The notes below the pieces were generated by a model. It did not search any database. It saw only the letters and a list, made by a program, of their open reading frames with translations, and was not told the DNA's origin. Shown in pieces: positions 10,880 through 22,391 of a DNA stretch of 64,000 nt. Each line of letters opens with the position of its first letter. Within the stretch, counting starts at the first letter, position 1. This stretch comes from Isoetes taiwanensis (Eukaryota > Streptophyta > Lycopodiopsida > Isoetales > Isoetaceae): NCBI GenBank assembly GCA_021234155.1, contig JAJEKV010000143.1, positions 444,636-508,635 of the forward strand, given 5' to 3'. Position numbers and translations under genes: made by a program.

Positions 10880-12160
10880 AAAAAAAAAAAAAAACCCGTC
10901 CGCCGACTTCTTTCATTGAGTTTTTAAAAACCAATCTACCGTGTTCTTTCATTGATTACATTTATCCCGCCAAAATGTAATTAACCTAAGCTTTCTTGTA
11001 ACTCGAATTTTTCCCGACCGCCTGCGTTTCCATAGCGCCTGTGATTTCGAGAACTCGAATCGGCTTATCAAGAATGGCTCTGAGAATTACGGTAAGCATC
11101 TCATTCCTATAGCTTGTACAATAATTTCCGAAGAAGGTGTCCGAATAGGCAATTGTCTGCAGTGTCGAAGATGAATGTTTCATGTTAACTACAAATCAGA
11201 AAAGAAGTAGGATTATGCAAGATCGACTCCATCGATCCGACTGCAAACTGTCATGGAATTCCGCTCGGGGATAAGTATGTCCGAAGTTACGGTGATCTTG
11301 TTGCTTACGGATGAAGCTTTACCTCACAGACACCGGTGGGGATATGGTTGGAGAAAGTGTTGGAACATTTGTTGCATGGCCAAGAAACCGCTTAAAAAAG
11401 GTATGTAACATGTATTACATTGTAGAAATATAGAAGTAGACAAAATTTGTTGTATTCATTGGAAAAAGTTTACAATTGTATATAATCTGGATAAACTGGA
11501 TAAACCGGACAAAATCCTGATCATCGCTTTCAAGCCAGTCCCATCGAGTAGTTGGGCTATCGATACTCCCATTTCCATTGCGGGGCATAGTGAATGGATC
11601 GGGTAAAACCCGGCCAAAAACACCGGGATCTAGCTCCACCTCCCCTTTTGCTCCACCTCCACCTCCCCGCTCCTCCTCCGCTCCTCCTCCCGCTCCATCT
11701 CTCCTGCTCCATTGGTTGAGCCATCTCCATTGCATCGTATACTTTGTGGTAGTGGTTCGTGTTGGGGCATCGGGGCATAGAGGCTAACCACTAAGAAACG
11801 CACTCCTCATTTTGAATATCGAGCCGCCGGTTGCGAGATTCACTCTCGATCAATGCATGTCTTGCTTGATCGGTGATCGAATAAGAGGGCGACCTCGATG
11901 CGATTGCAAGGGCTTGAGCCCGATTTATCATTGCCCTCGCTCTGCTTTGCCATCATCATTGCTTGATCCAAGTCTTCGCGGGGTTGCAAGATCGGTGCTC
12001 AGTGGGACCGGGTGCTTTCCGCGTTCAACAGGACTAGAGATTGGAGCCGGTAAACCGAGCTGGGGGTACGTGTGATTGCTGCCCCAAATGTAATTCCAAT
12101 GAATCTTCGTCACCAACCGGGTGATTAATGTAACTTGGCATCTATCAATAGGAAGTGAGC
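10880..12160. other. Middle region of element L, 5' part of the long gene
   Basis: Shared with R (about 54.15-55.4 kb). It contains a purine/pyrimidine-skewed low-complexity stretch at about 11,635-11,710 (GGAGCGGGAGGAGG type on the minus strand), whose length differs between copies. A short minus-strand frame starts MPRCPNTNHYHKVYDAMEMA (11,778). Conservation between copies is good, but frames differ, so I cannot call a protein. It may be 5' leader or intron. Confidence 0.45.
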
Positions 12161-12167
12161 GGAGTAT

Positions 12168-12330
12168 CAGTATTCACGCCTGGCGTGTTATATTTATTTA
12201 TTTGTAAACTTAGAAACTAAGAGACACGCCCAGCGTGTTTAACTTAAAAGTTGAAACTAGGGATAAAATTGTTTGCACGCTCAGCGTGTAAACTGCTATA
12301 TAGGAAAAACTATACACGCTCGGTGTGCAT
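12168..12330. repeat. Upstream palindrome cluster (element L)
   Basis: Four variants of the 13-bp palindrome at about 12,176 (CACGCCTGGCGTG), 12,226 (CACGCCCAGCGTG), 12,276 (CACGCTCAGCGTG) and 12,315 (CACGCTCGGTGTG). They lie 5' of the long gene and downstream of the acidic ORF. Confidence 0.8.
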
Positions 12331-12870
12331 TCAGCAGAGAGGGAGAAAAAAAAACCTGTACAGATAGATAAGTAAATAGATAAAGGCCAGGCAATTATTT
12401 ACAGCGTAATATTGCATTTTACGCAATAAATTCTCACGGCATTTTATTCCATTTATTGCATTCGAAAAAAAAGAATTTCGAAATTTTATATAGGCTAAAT
12501 TAAAAATGATTTTAAAAGGCAAAATTATCAAGGCTAAAAAATGATTTGTTGAGTTGGGGAATTGTTTTAGGTCGTATAGGAAAATTTCCGATTCTGCTGT
12601 GATTGATTTATAGTGTTCCCGAGACTTTGTTGAGACAAATGCAGAGACAAAATTTTAGAGAAAACACTTTGGAGACAAAATGCTTGGAGAAAACAGTTTG
12701 ATTTCATTCAAAATATTTTTATGTACAGAAAAACTGTTTGAAGAAAACTGTTTGAAGAAAAAGTTTGTGAAGAAAACTATTTGATTTCATTCAAAATTGA
12801 TATGTACAGATGCCAAGAATGGCTTGTAAGTAGATGCCCGAAGGCTTTTAAAATATCATGAGAAAAAATG
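12331..12870. other. Non-coding AT-rich stretch of element L
   Basis: Includes one arm (about 12,369-12,394) of the sequence that forms a perfect hairpin in R, and several TTTGAAGAAAA-type short direct repeats at 12,655-12,790. No coding region supported. Confidence 0.5.
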
Positions 12871-12934
12871 CCCGAGGGCGAAAAAAAAAAAAAAAAAAAA
12901 AAAAAAGAGGGCCACCCGGGATCTACATCACTGT

Positions 12935-13354
12935 TCTACATCACTGTCTACAAGAAAGAAGAAAGAGAGGTTAGAAAAGAAAAGAGAAAGAAAGGTGCAT
13001 TAGAAAAAGAAAAGAGGCAGCCATGCAAACCTGCTTCATCCCGCAACCATTGTACAATTGGTCGAATTCTCGACCTTCTTCCTCCTCCTCTTCTTCTGCC
13101 TCCTCTTCTTCCTCCTCCTCTAATTCATTCTCTGCTTTTGGGGTCAAGCCAACCCACAGGCGGAAGCGATCATGAATTCTTGAGAATCCATCTCCTCTTC
13201 CTCCAACTCCTCCTCTTCCTCCTCCGAATCGAGTCGAGGAGAATTGGGACAAAAAAATCAATCTGGGAACCGAGGGGGCTTCTTCAACCCGGCGCCTCTT
13301 TGAGGAGACCTCGGGTTCTTCATGAAGGTTTGACGTTGAGGCCGAATGGTTCAT
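12935..13354 (-). CDS. Small Glu-rich acidic protein (element L)
   Basis: The minus-strand ATG at 13,352-13,354 lies about 60 bp after a TATA box. The translation begins MNHSASTSNLHEEPEVSSKR with a basic patch SKRRRVEE, and ends with WVGLTPKAENE followed by an almost pure Glu tract. R encodes the same tail (GLTPEAENEISREEEEEEEE), so the Glu frame is conserved. The junction between the basic and acidic parts (about 13,150-13,250) runs in a Gly/Arg frame in L, probably through indels. A long acidic tract suggests a histone- or DNA-mimic interaction, but no function can be assigned. Confidence 0.5.
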
Positions 13355-13410
13355 GGCGAGGCGAGAGAAAAAAAAATTTGGAAGGAATGGAGCTTGAGGC
13401 GTGAACCGGA

Positions 13411-13420
13411 TTTTATATAG
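13411..13420 (-). promoter_or_regulatory. TATA box for the acidic ORF (element L)
   Basis: CTATATAAAA on the minus strand, about 57 bp upstream of the ATG, preceded by ATTCACGCTAATTTCTAATT, which is conserved with R at 52,206-52,225. The 450 bp between this box and the DUF7869-like gene form a divergent intergenic region. Confidence 0.6.
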
Positions 13421-13799
13421 GGTTAATTAGAAATTAGCGTGAATAATTGATTGCCTCAAATAACACGCATGTCTGAAATTCCCTTGACTATATCATCTAG
13501 GGTATATTATTATGGATAATAAATTCTCACGTCTACCTTATCGGTTATATGTCTTTTTCAGAATCATATATCAAATTTTCGATAATTAAAATTAGGATAT
13601 ATTTATATAAATGTCATTTCCTTGTTGTTGCCAACGAAAATTCTTGTTTTAAATGATTTCATTTACACCCATTGTTATTATTATATTAAACCTATTTCCA
13701 AGGAATTTCTTGCTTTTAAAAAATTTGATTTACCTCTACAAATTCCATAAATGTACGTACTTTTCTTATCTTATGGTGTAATAATTTTTTTCCTACTCA

Positions 13800-16639
13800 T
13801 TGACTAAAAAGGGTGCAAGTTGCCTAGGTCAATGGTGCCTCTCCAACTCAAGATGGTGTGCAACATATTAAAAAGAGCAATATCAAAAGAAAACCAACTC
13901 CTAGCAAGAATGTTGAAGAAAACAATTAGTCCTCTATAGTAGGGTGCAATGGAGGAACAAGAAGGTGAGAATCATGCACAAGTGCAACAAAGGAAATAGT
14001 AGGCCAAGGAGTCATTGTGCTAGCGGATCCTGGTCAAGTTGTTAATGATGAAAGGCTAGGGAAGACAATATTGGTATTGCAATTTTGATGTTGGAAGACA
14101 ACTGGAAAGGTAAAGGTTTGGGTGACAAGGAATGTTTTGGTTGTGTCAAGCAATTGGAGGTTCCTTGCATCATGGCATGGCCTATAAGCGGTGTTCAATT
14201 TGTGGAGGATTATATTTTTTCAGAGCTCGAGATTGTTGGGGACAATGATTGTCTTGATATTGATCCATTGGCGGTTGGAACTCTAAACCTAGGCAAAAAG
14301 GGAGAAGTATCGGTTGCCGGACATTATCCTAGCAAAAGAGCCAAGTTGATTAGTGACACTTGGTGGAAGCAAGAGCCACTTTTCAAGAGTACACTGTTGA
14401 TGAGAGGAGGACCTACATGTACACAATCTTGAGCATGCACTTCGGGATGAAAGAAACCCAAACAGAAAAAGATACCCTTTGCTAGGCAAATGGATATGTG
14501 CAAAAGCATGGCGGACTATCCATGCAATTCCAACTTCTTCATGGCATAATTGGCAAAATAAACAGCAGGAGGGGAAACGGGATTGCTTTACATGGAAATA
14601 ATGGTTTGTTGAGACCAACAGCTAGGACCTTGGCTGCAGGGGATATTTGAAAAATATATTGATTTCAATCGCGAGTCTATGCCACACAAAAGCGAAGGGA
14701 TGAAAAGGGAAGAGCGGTTGTTTGAAAAAGGTTGCCATCACATTGTACTCAAAAAGAGTATTTTGGAAGAAGTGAATTCCCTATTGAGAATTGGGAATTC
14801 TTCCAATATCCCAACCTAGCTTTAGTAGGTTATGGAAGAAGCATTTCAATCATGTCACCATAGCAACTTCAAACAACTTTGCAAAGTGCAATTTATGTGC
14901 TAAGTTGAAGGAGACTCTTGATAAGACTATGCAACCTAGTCAAAGGGCTAGGATAAGGGAGCATATGAAGGACCATATGGTGACTAACTATCATGTAGAT
15001 CATGTTATTGGATGTAGAGGACATTATCGCATTGGAACCCAATAACTATTTATGTATTATACATGACAAGATGGACGACAAAAGACTTGTCTTCCACAAT
15101 TCAAGTACATACCAAAGTCATGTGGAAGATCATACCCCTTACAGATCTCAATGGTGGGGCAATCTTGCATGGGCGGACTCAAACCTACTATGGCCATTTT
15201 AGTTTGGAGTTGTGGAGTGATGGTCAGATTTTCATATTGGGAGTATCATGAGGTGTTTGAGAAACTATGAAAATGGATACAATGGTCACCTCAGGACCCC
15301 TCTGACTAGCCCGGTCACTACATAGAGCATTGTTAGATGGAAATCCTAACAATATTGAAAAAGTTCGACAAGGCAAGGTTTAGGAAGCATGGGTCTAATG
15401 AACATGTTGGAGCTTCAACTTCACGTGCTAGACCTCAAGATCTACCCAAAAGGTTTCTCTTGCAACTTGATAATTGTCTTTGGCCAAAAATAAGAACAGT
15501 GGATGTTTTCTTTCCTATCCTACTTCACATTTTGTGGGGATATTTGAAAGAGTTAATTTAGGGTTTCTTATGCGGGCATACCCATGAGGATGTGGATGCA
15601 TTATTTGGCAAATATAGTTGTATAGTGAAGCAAACAGGTGTTGACCAACTTTCCTAGGCTAATGGAAATCTTGCATGAATGCACTACTCCAAACCCTATA
15701 GCTTCTCTCATAGAAGAAGTGCCGGATTGGAAGAGCTTTGTGGAATGGTTATACATTGGATCTTGAAGGTCATTCCAGGCCTCTGCAGTTCACTTTTTGG
15801 GTGAGAGATGGGATTCCAATCTTCCAATGGAAGATGAGACCTTGAGAGGATGAGTGGAGAGGAGGGAGGAAATATGGCGTAGAGATGAGAATGGCAAGCC
15901 TATGATACCTCCAGTCAACCAAAAGCTCTAAAACCTACTAAAGAAGTGAAGCAATTGGGATTGACTAAGGAAGGAATCCGGGACTATATAAAGCATTGGC
16001 AAACCAATCCGAGATGACACCAACCGTGCCTTGGTGGCTTCTTGGAAGAAGGTGATTAAACATTTGGAGGAGATAGACACATCCTCGGATGAATTGAAAG
16101 AAGGGTGGTTGCCTAAAACTAGGTGGAAGACCTTAAGTCTTGAGGATGTTGATGACTTTGTAGTAGCATTCGCAAAACAATATGCTTCTCCTCCCTTCCG
16201 ACAAACACTATGTTGGTCCTAAGAACAATAGGCCAAAGTTTCTAGGCATGGATGCTTATGAACCTTCCAATCGACTTAGAATGCCACCAATTTGTGGTAG
16301 TAAAGCCACAGATTTAGATACATATCCGGTGTGGTTGGGGTTCACTATCTACGATATTTGCAAAGAAGAAGGTAATATTAACTTCAACCATGTGCGGGTG
16401 GAATGGTGGTGTCTAGTGCATCGGTTGACCAACATATCGGATAAAGAAAGGTACTTTCAGATTGTTGGACAAAGAGATGGAGGAGAACCGAAGTGATCGA
16501 TCTTTGGCTAGACTATGAAAGTGTTTTGTACTCATGGACTCCAAACACTATTCCAGCTAGAAATGCGAGAATTACAATACCTCGGGATGTCGGGAAGAAG
16601 GCTATGATATCATTGGGGTGCTTGAAGAAAGTTGAATAA
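13800..16639 (+). CDS. DUF7869-like putative transposase gene, copy L
   Basis: A gene of about 2.8 kb read across frame breaks. N-terminal part: KGEVSVAGHYPSKRAKLISD (about 14,310). A Cys-containing segment FAKCNLCAKLKETLDK (about 14,876) precedes IIHDKMDDKRL (about 15,057). Then RFLLQLDNCLWPK (about 15,450) and GHTHEDVDALFGKYS (about 15,574). The spaced acidic motifs D..MD, LQLDN and GHTHEDxD are those of DUF7869 proteins, which I infer to have an RNase-H-like DDE fold. The C-terminal part encodes VWLGFTIYDICKEEGNINFN (about 16,330) and ends LKKVE, stop at 16,637-16,639. A TAG lies between the second and third motif in both L and R, so it may be real or a splice boundary. No convincing ATG; the 5' end is set by homology with R. 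Divergent from the acidic ORF. Confidence 0.6.
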
Positions 16640-16805
16640 CTATAATTTTTGTTATCACGTTTTTTTTATGATATGGTGCTATATTGTGAAATATTGACTA
16701 TTTTGTAAATAACATGATATTACGTTTTTCATAATTTTGAGGTGAAATGTGTGAATTTGAATATGCTACTAAAAACATGCAATATGAAATTTGTCCCAAA
16801 ATTAA

Positions 16806-16836
16806 GACATAATCCCAATTTAATTGAATGATGGTT
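16806..16836 (-). repeat. Terminal inverted repeat of element L
   Basis: GACATAATCCCAATTTAATT followed by GAATGATGGTT matches both termini of element R (reverse complement AACCATCATYCAATTAAATT...). The flank beyond is TTAG. The partner TIR is lost, so no target-site duplication can be tested. Confidence 0.85.
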
Positions 16837-18060
16837 TTAGGCAAAAAGCTAATCGAGGTAAGATATTTGCAGATAGAACATGGAGAGATGAATGCAATAT
16901 CTGCTTTGTCAATATCGAATTTGTTTATAAGGAGATGATAAAAATTTTATGATATCCTTTTTACGGTCCAAATAGTCCAAATGTTGATCGTTGAAGCAGA
17001 GGGAATAGCTCAGGTACTCAGCCCTATTTTTATTGCTTCTACTTCTAAATAGCTATTTGTCAGTTTTCTATTGTCTTTGCAACGAGCATAGTTTGCTAAG
17101 GTTTTCTTTGATGATCTTGCATGTAGAAAATGGATTCAACTTCGAAGCATAAACGTAGAGAGATTTTGGGTTGCAATGCAAATATCAGACACGGGTTTGA
17201 TTCAAGAATACAAATTTTCTTCGAAATATAAGTTGTTGCATGTCATTTCAAGTAGAAAATGTTTTCTTAAATCTTCTTTTTTATTTTTGGATTAGGTTGG
17301 ATTTCATGCCAGAGAACACCACACGGACTCAGGCATCAACATTAGGCATTCCCTCTTCTGCTTGCAGCACGCTAGTGTAAATTTTGAAATCGGTGGCAGG
17401 CACCTTTGAAAAATTCATATTGAAGCTCGAGTTTCTCAATCCTGGCTTTGAGCTGAGGACCTCGGATTACGGTGTTTTTTGGCTCATTGGAAAGCTGATT
17501 CAGAGCTCTTTCCAACGGTGTGTGGCATCACAGGTTTTAGGTTCCGTCTGATAGCCTTTTTGGCCCAAACAATTTCGGCTCTATGGCGTCTACATCCAAG
17601 CTGCCTGCAAAACCTCCTGTATCCATGCCGGTGCAGGGGGCAAATTTGGCATTGCATGTTAACCCTTTGGCTTATAGTGAGAATGTCTTTCAAGGCGGTG
17701 ATTTTCTGCATTGGCACCCTCATTTGGCAATGAAGAGTACAAGTGCTTTGAATAGCGGTAATGCTTACATGAGATGGTGCCTCGCCGACCAATTCTAACA
17801 AAGATCAGTCCGCCCACTTCCTTGGAGGTCCTCAACTTCTAGAGTAAATGCTAGCGAAGCGTTTTTAGTGATTGGATCAAGAAGGACTTGTCATCAACTA
17901 CATCTCAAGCAGCGTATTGCTACTGACTATTGATATGATGATTGAGGATAATAAAAGAGATCTCGGTAATTTTTGGGTGAGTTGCAAGCAAAGAGACTCG
18001 ATTTGGAGCTTGATTACCTCTTGTTGAAGTTTTCTATCAGCTGAAATGTGTCCGAGAATG
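16837..18060 (+). other. Gene X region, copy 1 (unrecognised ORF)
   Basis: Begins at the TIR of L. A frame opens with ATGGCGTCTACATCCAAGCT at 17,583 and reads MASTSKLPAKPPVSMPVQGA, then DGDFPALAP-like sequence in the better preserved second copy, then KRFSDWIKKDLSS and a DMMIEDNKRDLSN segment, before running into gene B copy 2. It might be the start of a retrotransposon ORF1 or a host gene. I recognise no domain. Copies 1 and 2 differ mostly at CTG/CAG positions. Confidence 0.35.
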
Positions 18061-19972
18061 GCAATTGGGATGTCGAGAATGGTAAATGCAACCCCTTCCC
18101 AATAACATTCTTCTTTTCACCTACAACATGAGATTTTGCTATATTGAACTTAAGCATAGTGCACGAAAAACATGAATTGTTTAGTTTACCTGCAGCTTTT
18201 ACTTCTTCCTTTCTTGATACTACCCATATCCGCATTGACACAATTGGGTGTCAATAAGAAATGTAAACACTTGATTCAGAATCAAGGGGAGATGTAGAGT
18301 AGATAGAAGCAAAATCTGAAGAAAAAACAATCAGATGCAAATCAAAACAGAACAAATGTTAATTACATGCAAGTAGGTTTTTACTGGGCAAACTTTCAAT
18401 GATAATGTAACGACAAAATAGAAGTACATTAGTGTACATAGCTATCACAATGTAAAGGAAAACCAAATACTAAATTCAAATGCATTTCAGAACAAAATAT
18501 TTTATCAATACACCCTATCAAATACATCATTCAACATTGAATGTAAAGGAAAGTCAAATACCAAATTCATATGCATTTCTGATCACATGTAAATGCAAAG
18601 TACAGTCAATGCAATACACCCTATTAATACACCCCACAAAAGGAATTCGAGAAAAAGCACTTCATGGCACATGTAAATGTAAAGTACAGAAGCAAATACA
18701 TTTCCTCTTTACAGTAAAGACAAAACCACGCCAAATCAAATGTTAATACAGTTATGTACATGATGGAAACTAACTACATCTAAGTACACTCAAACTAATT
18801 ATGTAATTAAAATAGAAATAGATGTACCTTGGAGGGATTCCTAAGCGAGTGGTCGCGGTCCTCGGACCATGAACAATCATGTACACATGTATTCGCGTTG
18901 AAACCACGAATATAAGACAAAATAAACAATATGTATGACCACAAAGTGGAGATATTACCATGGTCGAGGAGTCAAGGCAATCATTAAATTACGCAAGTAT
19001 TGCTTATATGTGAATGAAGCTCCGTCTTCTTTGAGTATGGGAGCGGGCTGCAGGTGCCTATCGGGTCTAATCTTTCCAAATGCTTAGTCATCTCCTTTAT
19101 TCTATTCTCACAGGTTGGAATTAACTTCCAAATCCTTGCTGATTTTTTCAATGGCAACTTCTAATTCTTGCAAATCGGGTCTTTAAACAATCAATGGGAA
19201 TCATTAGAGCATCTAAGTCAACCAATATAACTTGATTTCTCCTCCTCTAAATGGGATGCCAAAGCCATTTGCACATCAGTTGGCTTCCGCTTGCTTTTAA
19301 ACACCGCCATAATCTTTGAACCTGCTCACATATTTTTGCATCTTTACTCTTGACAAGTCTTGTCAAGAAGCTCTTATCACTCTCATGCTTCAACAGTTCA
19401 ATTTCCATTGTTTTCCTTTTCTCTTTTTAAAGTCTGTATTTCATCAAGCATGGAGGCATAATCTAATGCTCTTGTTTCCCTCCACCTTTTCATCATTTCC
19501 AACCTGCTGCTCCAATTCTCCTCGAGGCATACATTTAATAGCTTCAACATTGGAAGACTTTATCAGAAGCTAATTCGCAGTCGATTCTTTTTGAGAGCCT
19601 TTTGAATGAAGACTTGCACTTGCTTTCACCTCATCCCAATCAATGCTTACTCCTTTGTAATGAAGTGCATATGCTCGGCAAAAAATACAATGGAATGTGA
19701 TGATTTGCAATATCCTCCTACAAAAAACGTGCTCATACACAGAAAAAAATCGCCATCCAACCAGGGCTTAATCTGCAAGACTCTTGATAACCCCTAACAA
19801 CGGGGGCTTTTAACCCAAACATCCTGCATTGTTTTGCACTAGCCCCGAAACATGCTATCAAAATTGTTGCTCCTAAGTCACTGATGCTTACCTTGTCAAA
19901 CTAAAAGGCAAGACCTCCGATCTGAAGAAGACCCACTCTTGAGTTTTCGGGCGGCAGTTCTAGTGGGAGACC
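18061..19972 (-). pseudogene. Gene B copy 2, truncated
   Basis: Same RING/coiled-coil coding block as copy 1, but cut at the N-terminal side by the tandem-duplication junction (GACC, 19,969-19,972) and lacking the 3' exons beyond GCAATTGGG. The RING-exon sequence PLCGHTYCLFC survives near 18,940. It is the most damaged copy, with many small indels relative to copies 1 and 3. Confidence 0.65.
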
Positions 19973-20966
19973 AACTTTCCTAGGCTAATGGAAATCTTGC
20001 ATGAATGCACTACTCCAAACCCTATAGCTTCTCTCATAGAAGAAGTGCCCGATTGGAAGAGCTTTGTGGAATGGTTATACATTGGATCTTGAAGGTCATT
20101 CCAGGCCTCTGCAGTTCACTTTTGGGTGAGATGGGATTCAATCTTCCAATGGAAGATGAGACCTTCAGAGAGGATGAGTGGAGAGGAGGGAGGAAATATG
20201 GCGTAGAGATTAGAATGGCAAGCCTATGATACCTCCAGGTCAACCAAAAGCTCTAAAACCTACTAAAGAAGTGAAGCAATTGGGATTGACTAAGGAAGGA
20301 ATCCAGGACTATATAAAGCATTGGCAAACCAATCCAGATGACACCAACCTGCCTTGGTGGCTTCTTTGGAAGAAGGTGATTAACCCGTTGGAGGAGATAG
20401 ACACATCCTCGAGATGAATTGAAAGAAGGGTGGTTGCCTAAAACTAGGTGGAAGACCTTAGCAGTGTTGAGGATGTTGATGACACCGTAAGTAGCATTCA
20501 GCAAGCAATATGCTTCTCCTCCTTCCTCGACAAACACTATGTTGGTCCTAAGAACAATAGGCCAAAAGTTTCTAGGCATGGATGCTTATGAACCTTCCAC
20601 CGACTTAGAATGCCACCAATTTGTGGTAGTAAAGCCGCAGATTTAGATACATATCAATTGTGGTTGGGGTTCACTATCTCGATATTTGCAAAGAAGAAGG
20701 TAATATTAACTTCAACCATGTGCGGGTGGAATGGTGGTGTCTAGTGCATCGGGTTGACCAACATATCGGATAAAGAAAGGTACCGATTGTTGGACAAAGA
20801 GATGGAGGAGAACCGAAAGTGATCCCGATCTTTGGCTAGACTATGAAAGTGTTTTGTACTCATGGACTCCAAACACTATTCCAGCTAGAAATGCGAGAAT
20901 TACAATACCTCAGGATGTCAGGAAGAAGGCTATGATATCATTGGGGGTGCTTGAAGAAAGTTGAAT
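19973..20966 (+). pseudogene. DUF7869-like gene, 3' fragment (duplication unit 2)
   Basis: Contains only the C-terminal part beyond the GHTHED motif, from the VPDWKSFV-like segment through HVRVEWWCLVHR (about 20,720) to LKKVE and a stop near 20,966. The associated TIR ends at about 21,162. There is no promoter or N-terminal part, so it cannot encode a functional protein. Confidence 0.75.
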
Positions 20967-21162
20967 AACTATAATTTTTTGTTATCACGTTTTTATGATA
21001 TGGTGCTATATTGTGAAATATTGACTATTTTGTAAATAACATGATATTACGTTTTCATAATTTTGAGGTGAAATGTGTGAATTTGAATATGCTACTAAAA
21101 ACATGCAATATGAAATTTGTCCCAAAATTAAGACATAATCCCAATTTAATTGAATGATGGTT

Positions 21163-22391
21163 TTTAGGCAAAAGCTAATCGAGGTAAGATATTTGCAGAT
21201 AGAACATGGAGAGATGAATGCAATATCTGCTTTGTCAATATCGAATTTGTTTATAAGGAGATGATAAAAATTTTATGATATCCTTTTTACGGTCCAAATA
21301 GTCCAAATGTTGATCGTTGAAGCAGAGGGAATAGCTCAGGTACTCAGCCCTATTTTTATTGCTTCTACTTCTAAATAGCTATTTGTACAGTTTTCTATTG
21401 TCTTTGCAACGAGCATAGTTTGCTAAGGTTTTCTTTGATGATCTTGCATGTAGAAAATGGATTCAACTTCGAAGCATAAACGTAGAGAGATTTTGGGTTG
21501 CAATGCAAATATCAGACACGGGTTTGATTCAAGAATACAAATTTTCTTCGAAATATAAGTTGTTGCATGTCATTTCAAGTAGAAAATGTTTTCTTAAATC
21601 TTCTTTTTTATTTTTGGATTAGGTTGGATTTCATGCCAGAGAACACCACACGGACTCAGGCATCAACATTAGGCATTCCCTCTTCTGCTTGCAGCACGCT
21701 AGTGTAAATTTTGAAATCGGTGGCAGGCACCTTTGAAAAATTCATATTGAAGCTCGAGTTTCTCAATCCCTGCTTGAGCTACAGACCTCGGATTACGGTG
21801 TTTTTTGGCTCATTGGAAAGCTGATTCAGAGCTCTTTCCAACGGTGTGTGGCATCACAGGTTTTAGGTTCCGTCTGATAGCCTTTTTGGCCCAAACAATT
21901 TCGGCTCTATGGCGTCTACATCCAAGCTGCCTGCAAAACCTCCTGTATCCATGCCGGTGCAGGGGGCAAATTTGGCATTGCATGTTAACCCTTTGGCTTA
22001 TAGTGAGAATGTCTTTCAAGACGGTGATTTTCCTGCATTGGCACCCTCGACTGGTGCACTGAAGAGTACAAGTGCTTTGAATAGCGGTAATGCTTCTGTA
22101 GATGGTGCCTCGGCCAGCCAATTCTAACAAAGATCAGTCCCGTCCACTTCCTTGGAGGTCCTCAACTTCTAGAGTAAATGCTAGCAGGAAGCGTTTTAGT
22201 GATTGGATCAAGAAGGACTTGTCATCAACTACATCTGTTGTGCGTATTGCTACAGCTATTGATATGATGATTCAGGATAATAAAAGAGATCTCAGTAATC
22301 TTTTGGGTGAGTTGCAAGCAAAGAGACTCAGTTGGAGCTTCAGTTACCTCTTGTTGAAGTTTTCTATCAGCCTGAAATGTGTCTGAGAATG
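21163..22391 (+). other. Gene X region, copy 2 (unrecognised ORF)
   Basis: Direct copy of 16,837-18,060. It reads MASTSKLPAKPPVSMPVQGA from 21,909, continuing with FQDGDFPALAPSTGALKSTS and a stop near 22,127. A second frame follows with RKRFSDWIKKDLSS and TAIDMMIQDNKRDLSNLLGE. The two frames are probably one ORF broken by an indel near 22,120. Unknown family; acidic/Ser-rich N-terminus. Confidence 0.35.

Larger units (their letters stand above)
5703..16836 (-). mobile_element. Element L: large TIR DNA transposon, truncated at the FCP1 end
   Basis: Collinear, in inverted orientation, with element R. From the high-coordinate end it contains the terminal inverted repeat (16,806-16,836), the DUF7869-like gene (plus strand), an acidic ORF, and the minus-strand RG-rich / ParB-like / FCP1-like gene. 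Homology to R stops at about 5,703 inside the FCP1-like exon, where gene B sequence abuts with a CC overlap, so one terminus and its TIR are missing. L also carries a SINE-like insert (about 8,397-8,975) absent from R, and lacks about 0.8 kb present in R around 53.2-53.95 kb. Many small indels relative to R break the frames. It is probably non-autonomous now. Confidence 0.8.
15647..19972. repeat. Tandem segmental duplication, unit 1
   Basis: Direct copy of 19,973-24,302. The unit begins AACTTTCCTAGGCTAATGGA and is preceded by GACC at each of its three junctions (15,643-15,646; 19,969-19,972; 24,299-24,302). It includes the DUF7869 gene 3' end, the TIR of L, the gene X region and gene B copy 2. 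Confidence 0.9.

Noticed and set aside
12868-13404. Plus-strand Lys/Leu/Pro-rich open frame
   Set aside because: It is the antisense of the conserved Glu-rich ORF and begins in a poly(A) run.
5703-16836. Endogenous virus or giant-virus insertion as explanation for the ParB-like/FCP1-like genes
   Set aside because: Spliced genes, short TIRs and a TSD in the sister copy fit a DNA transposon; no capsid, polymerase or packaging gene was seen.
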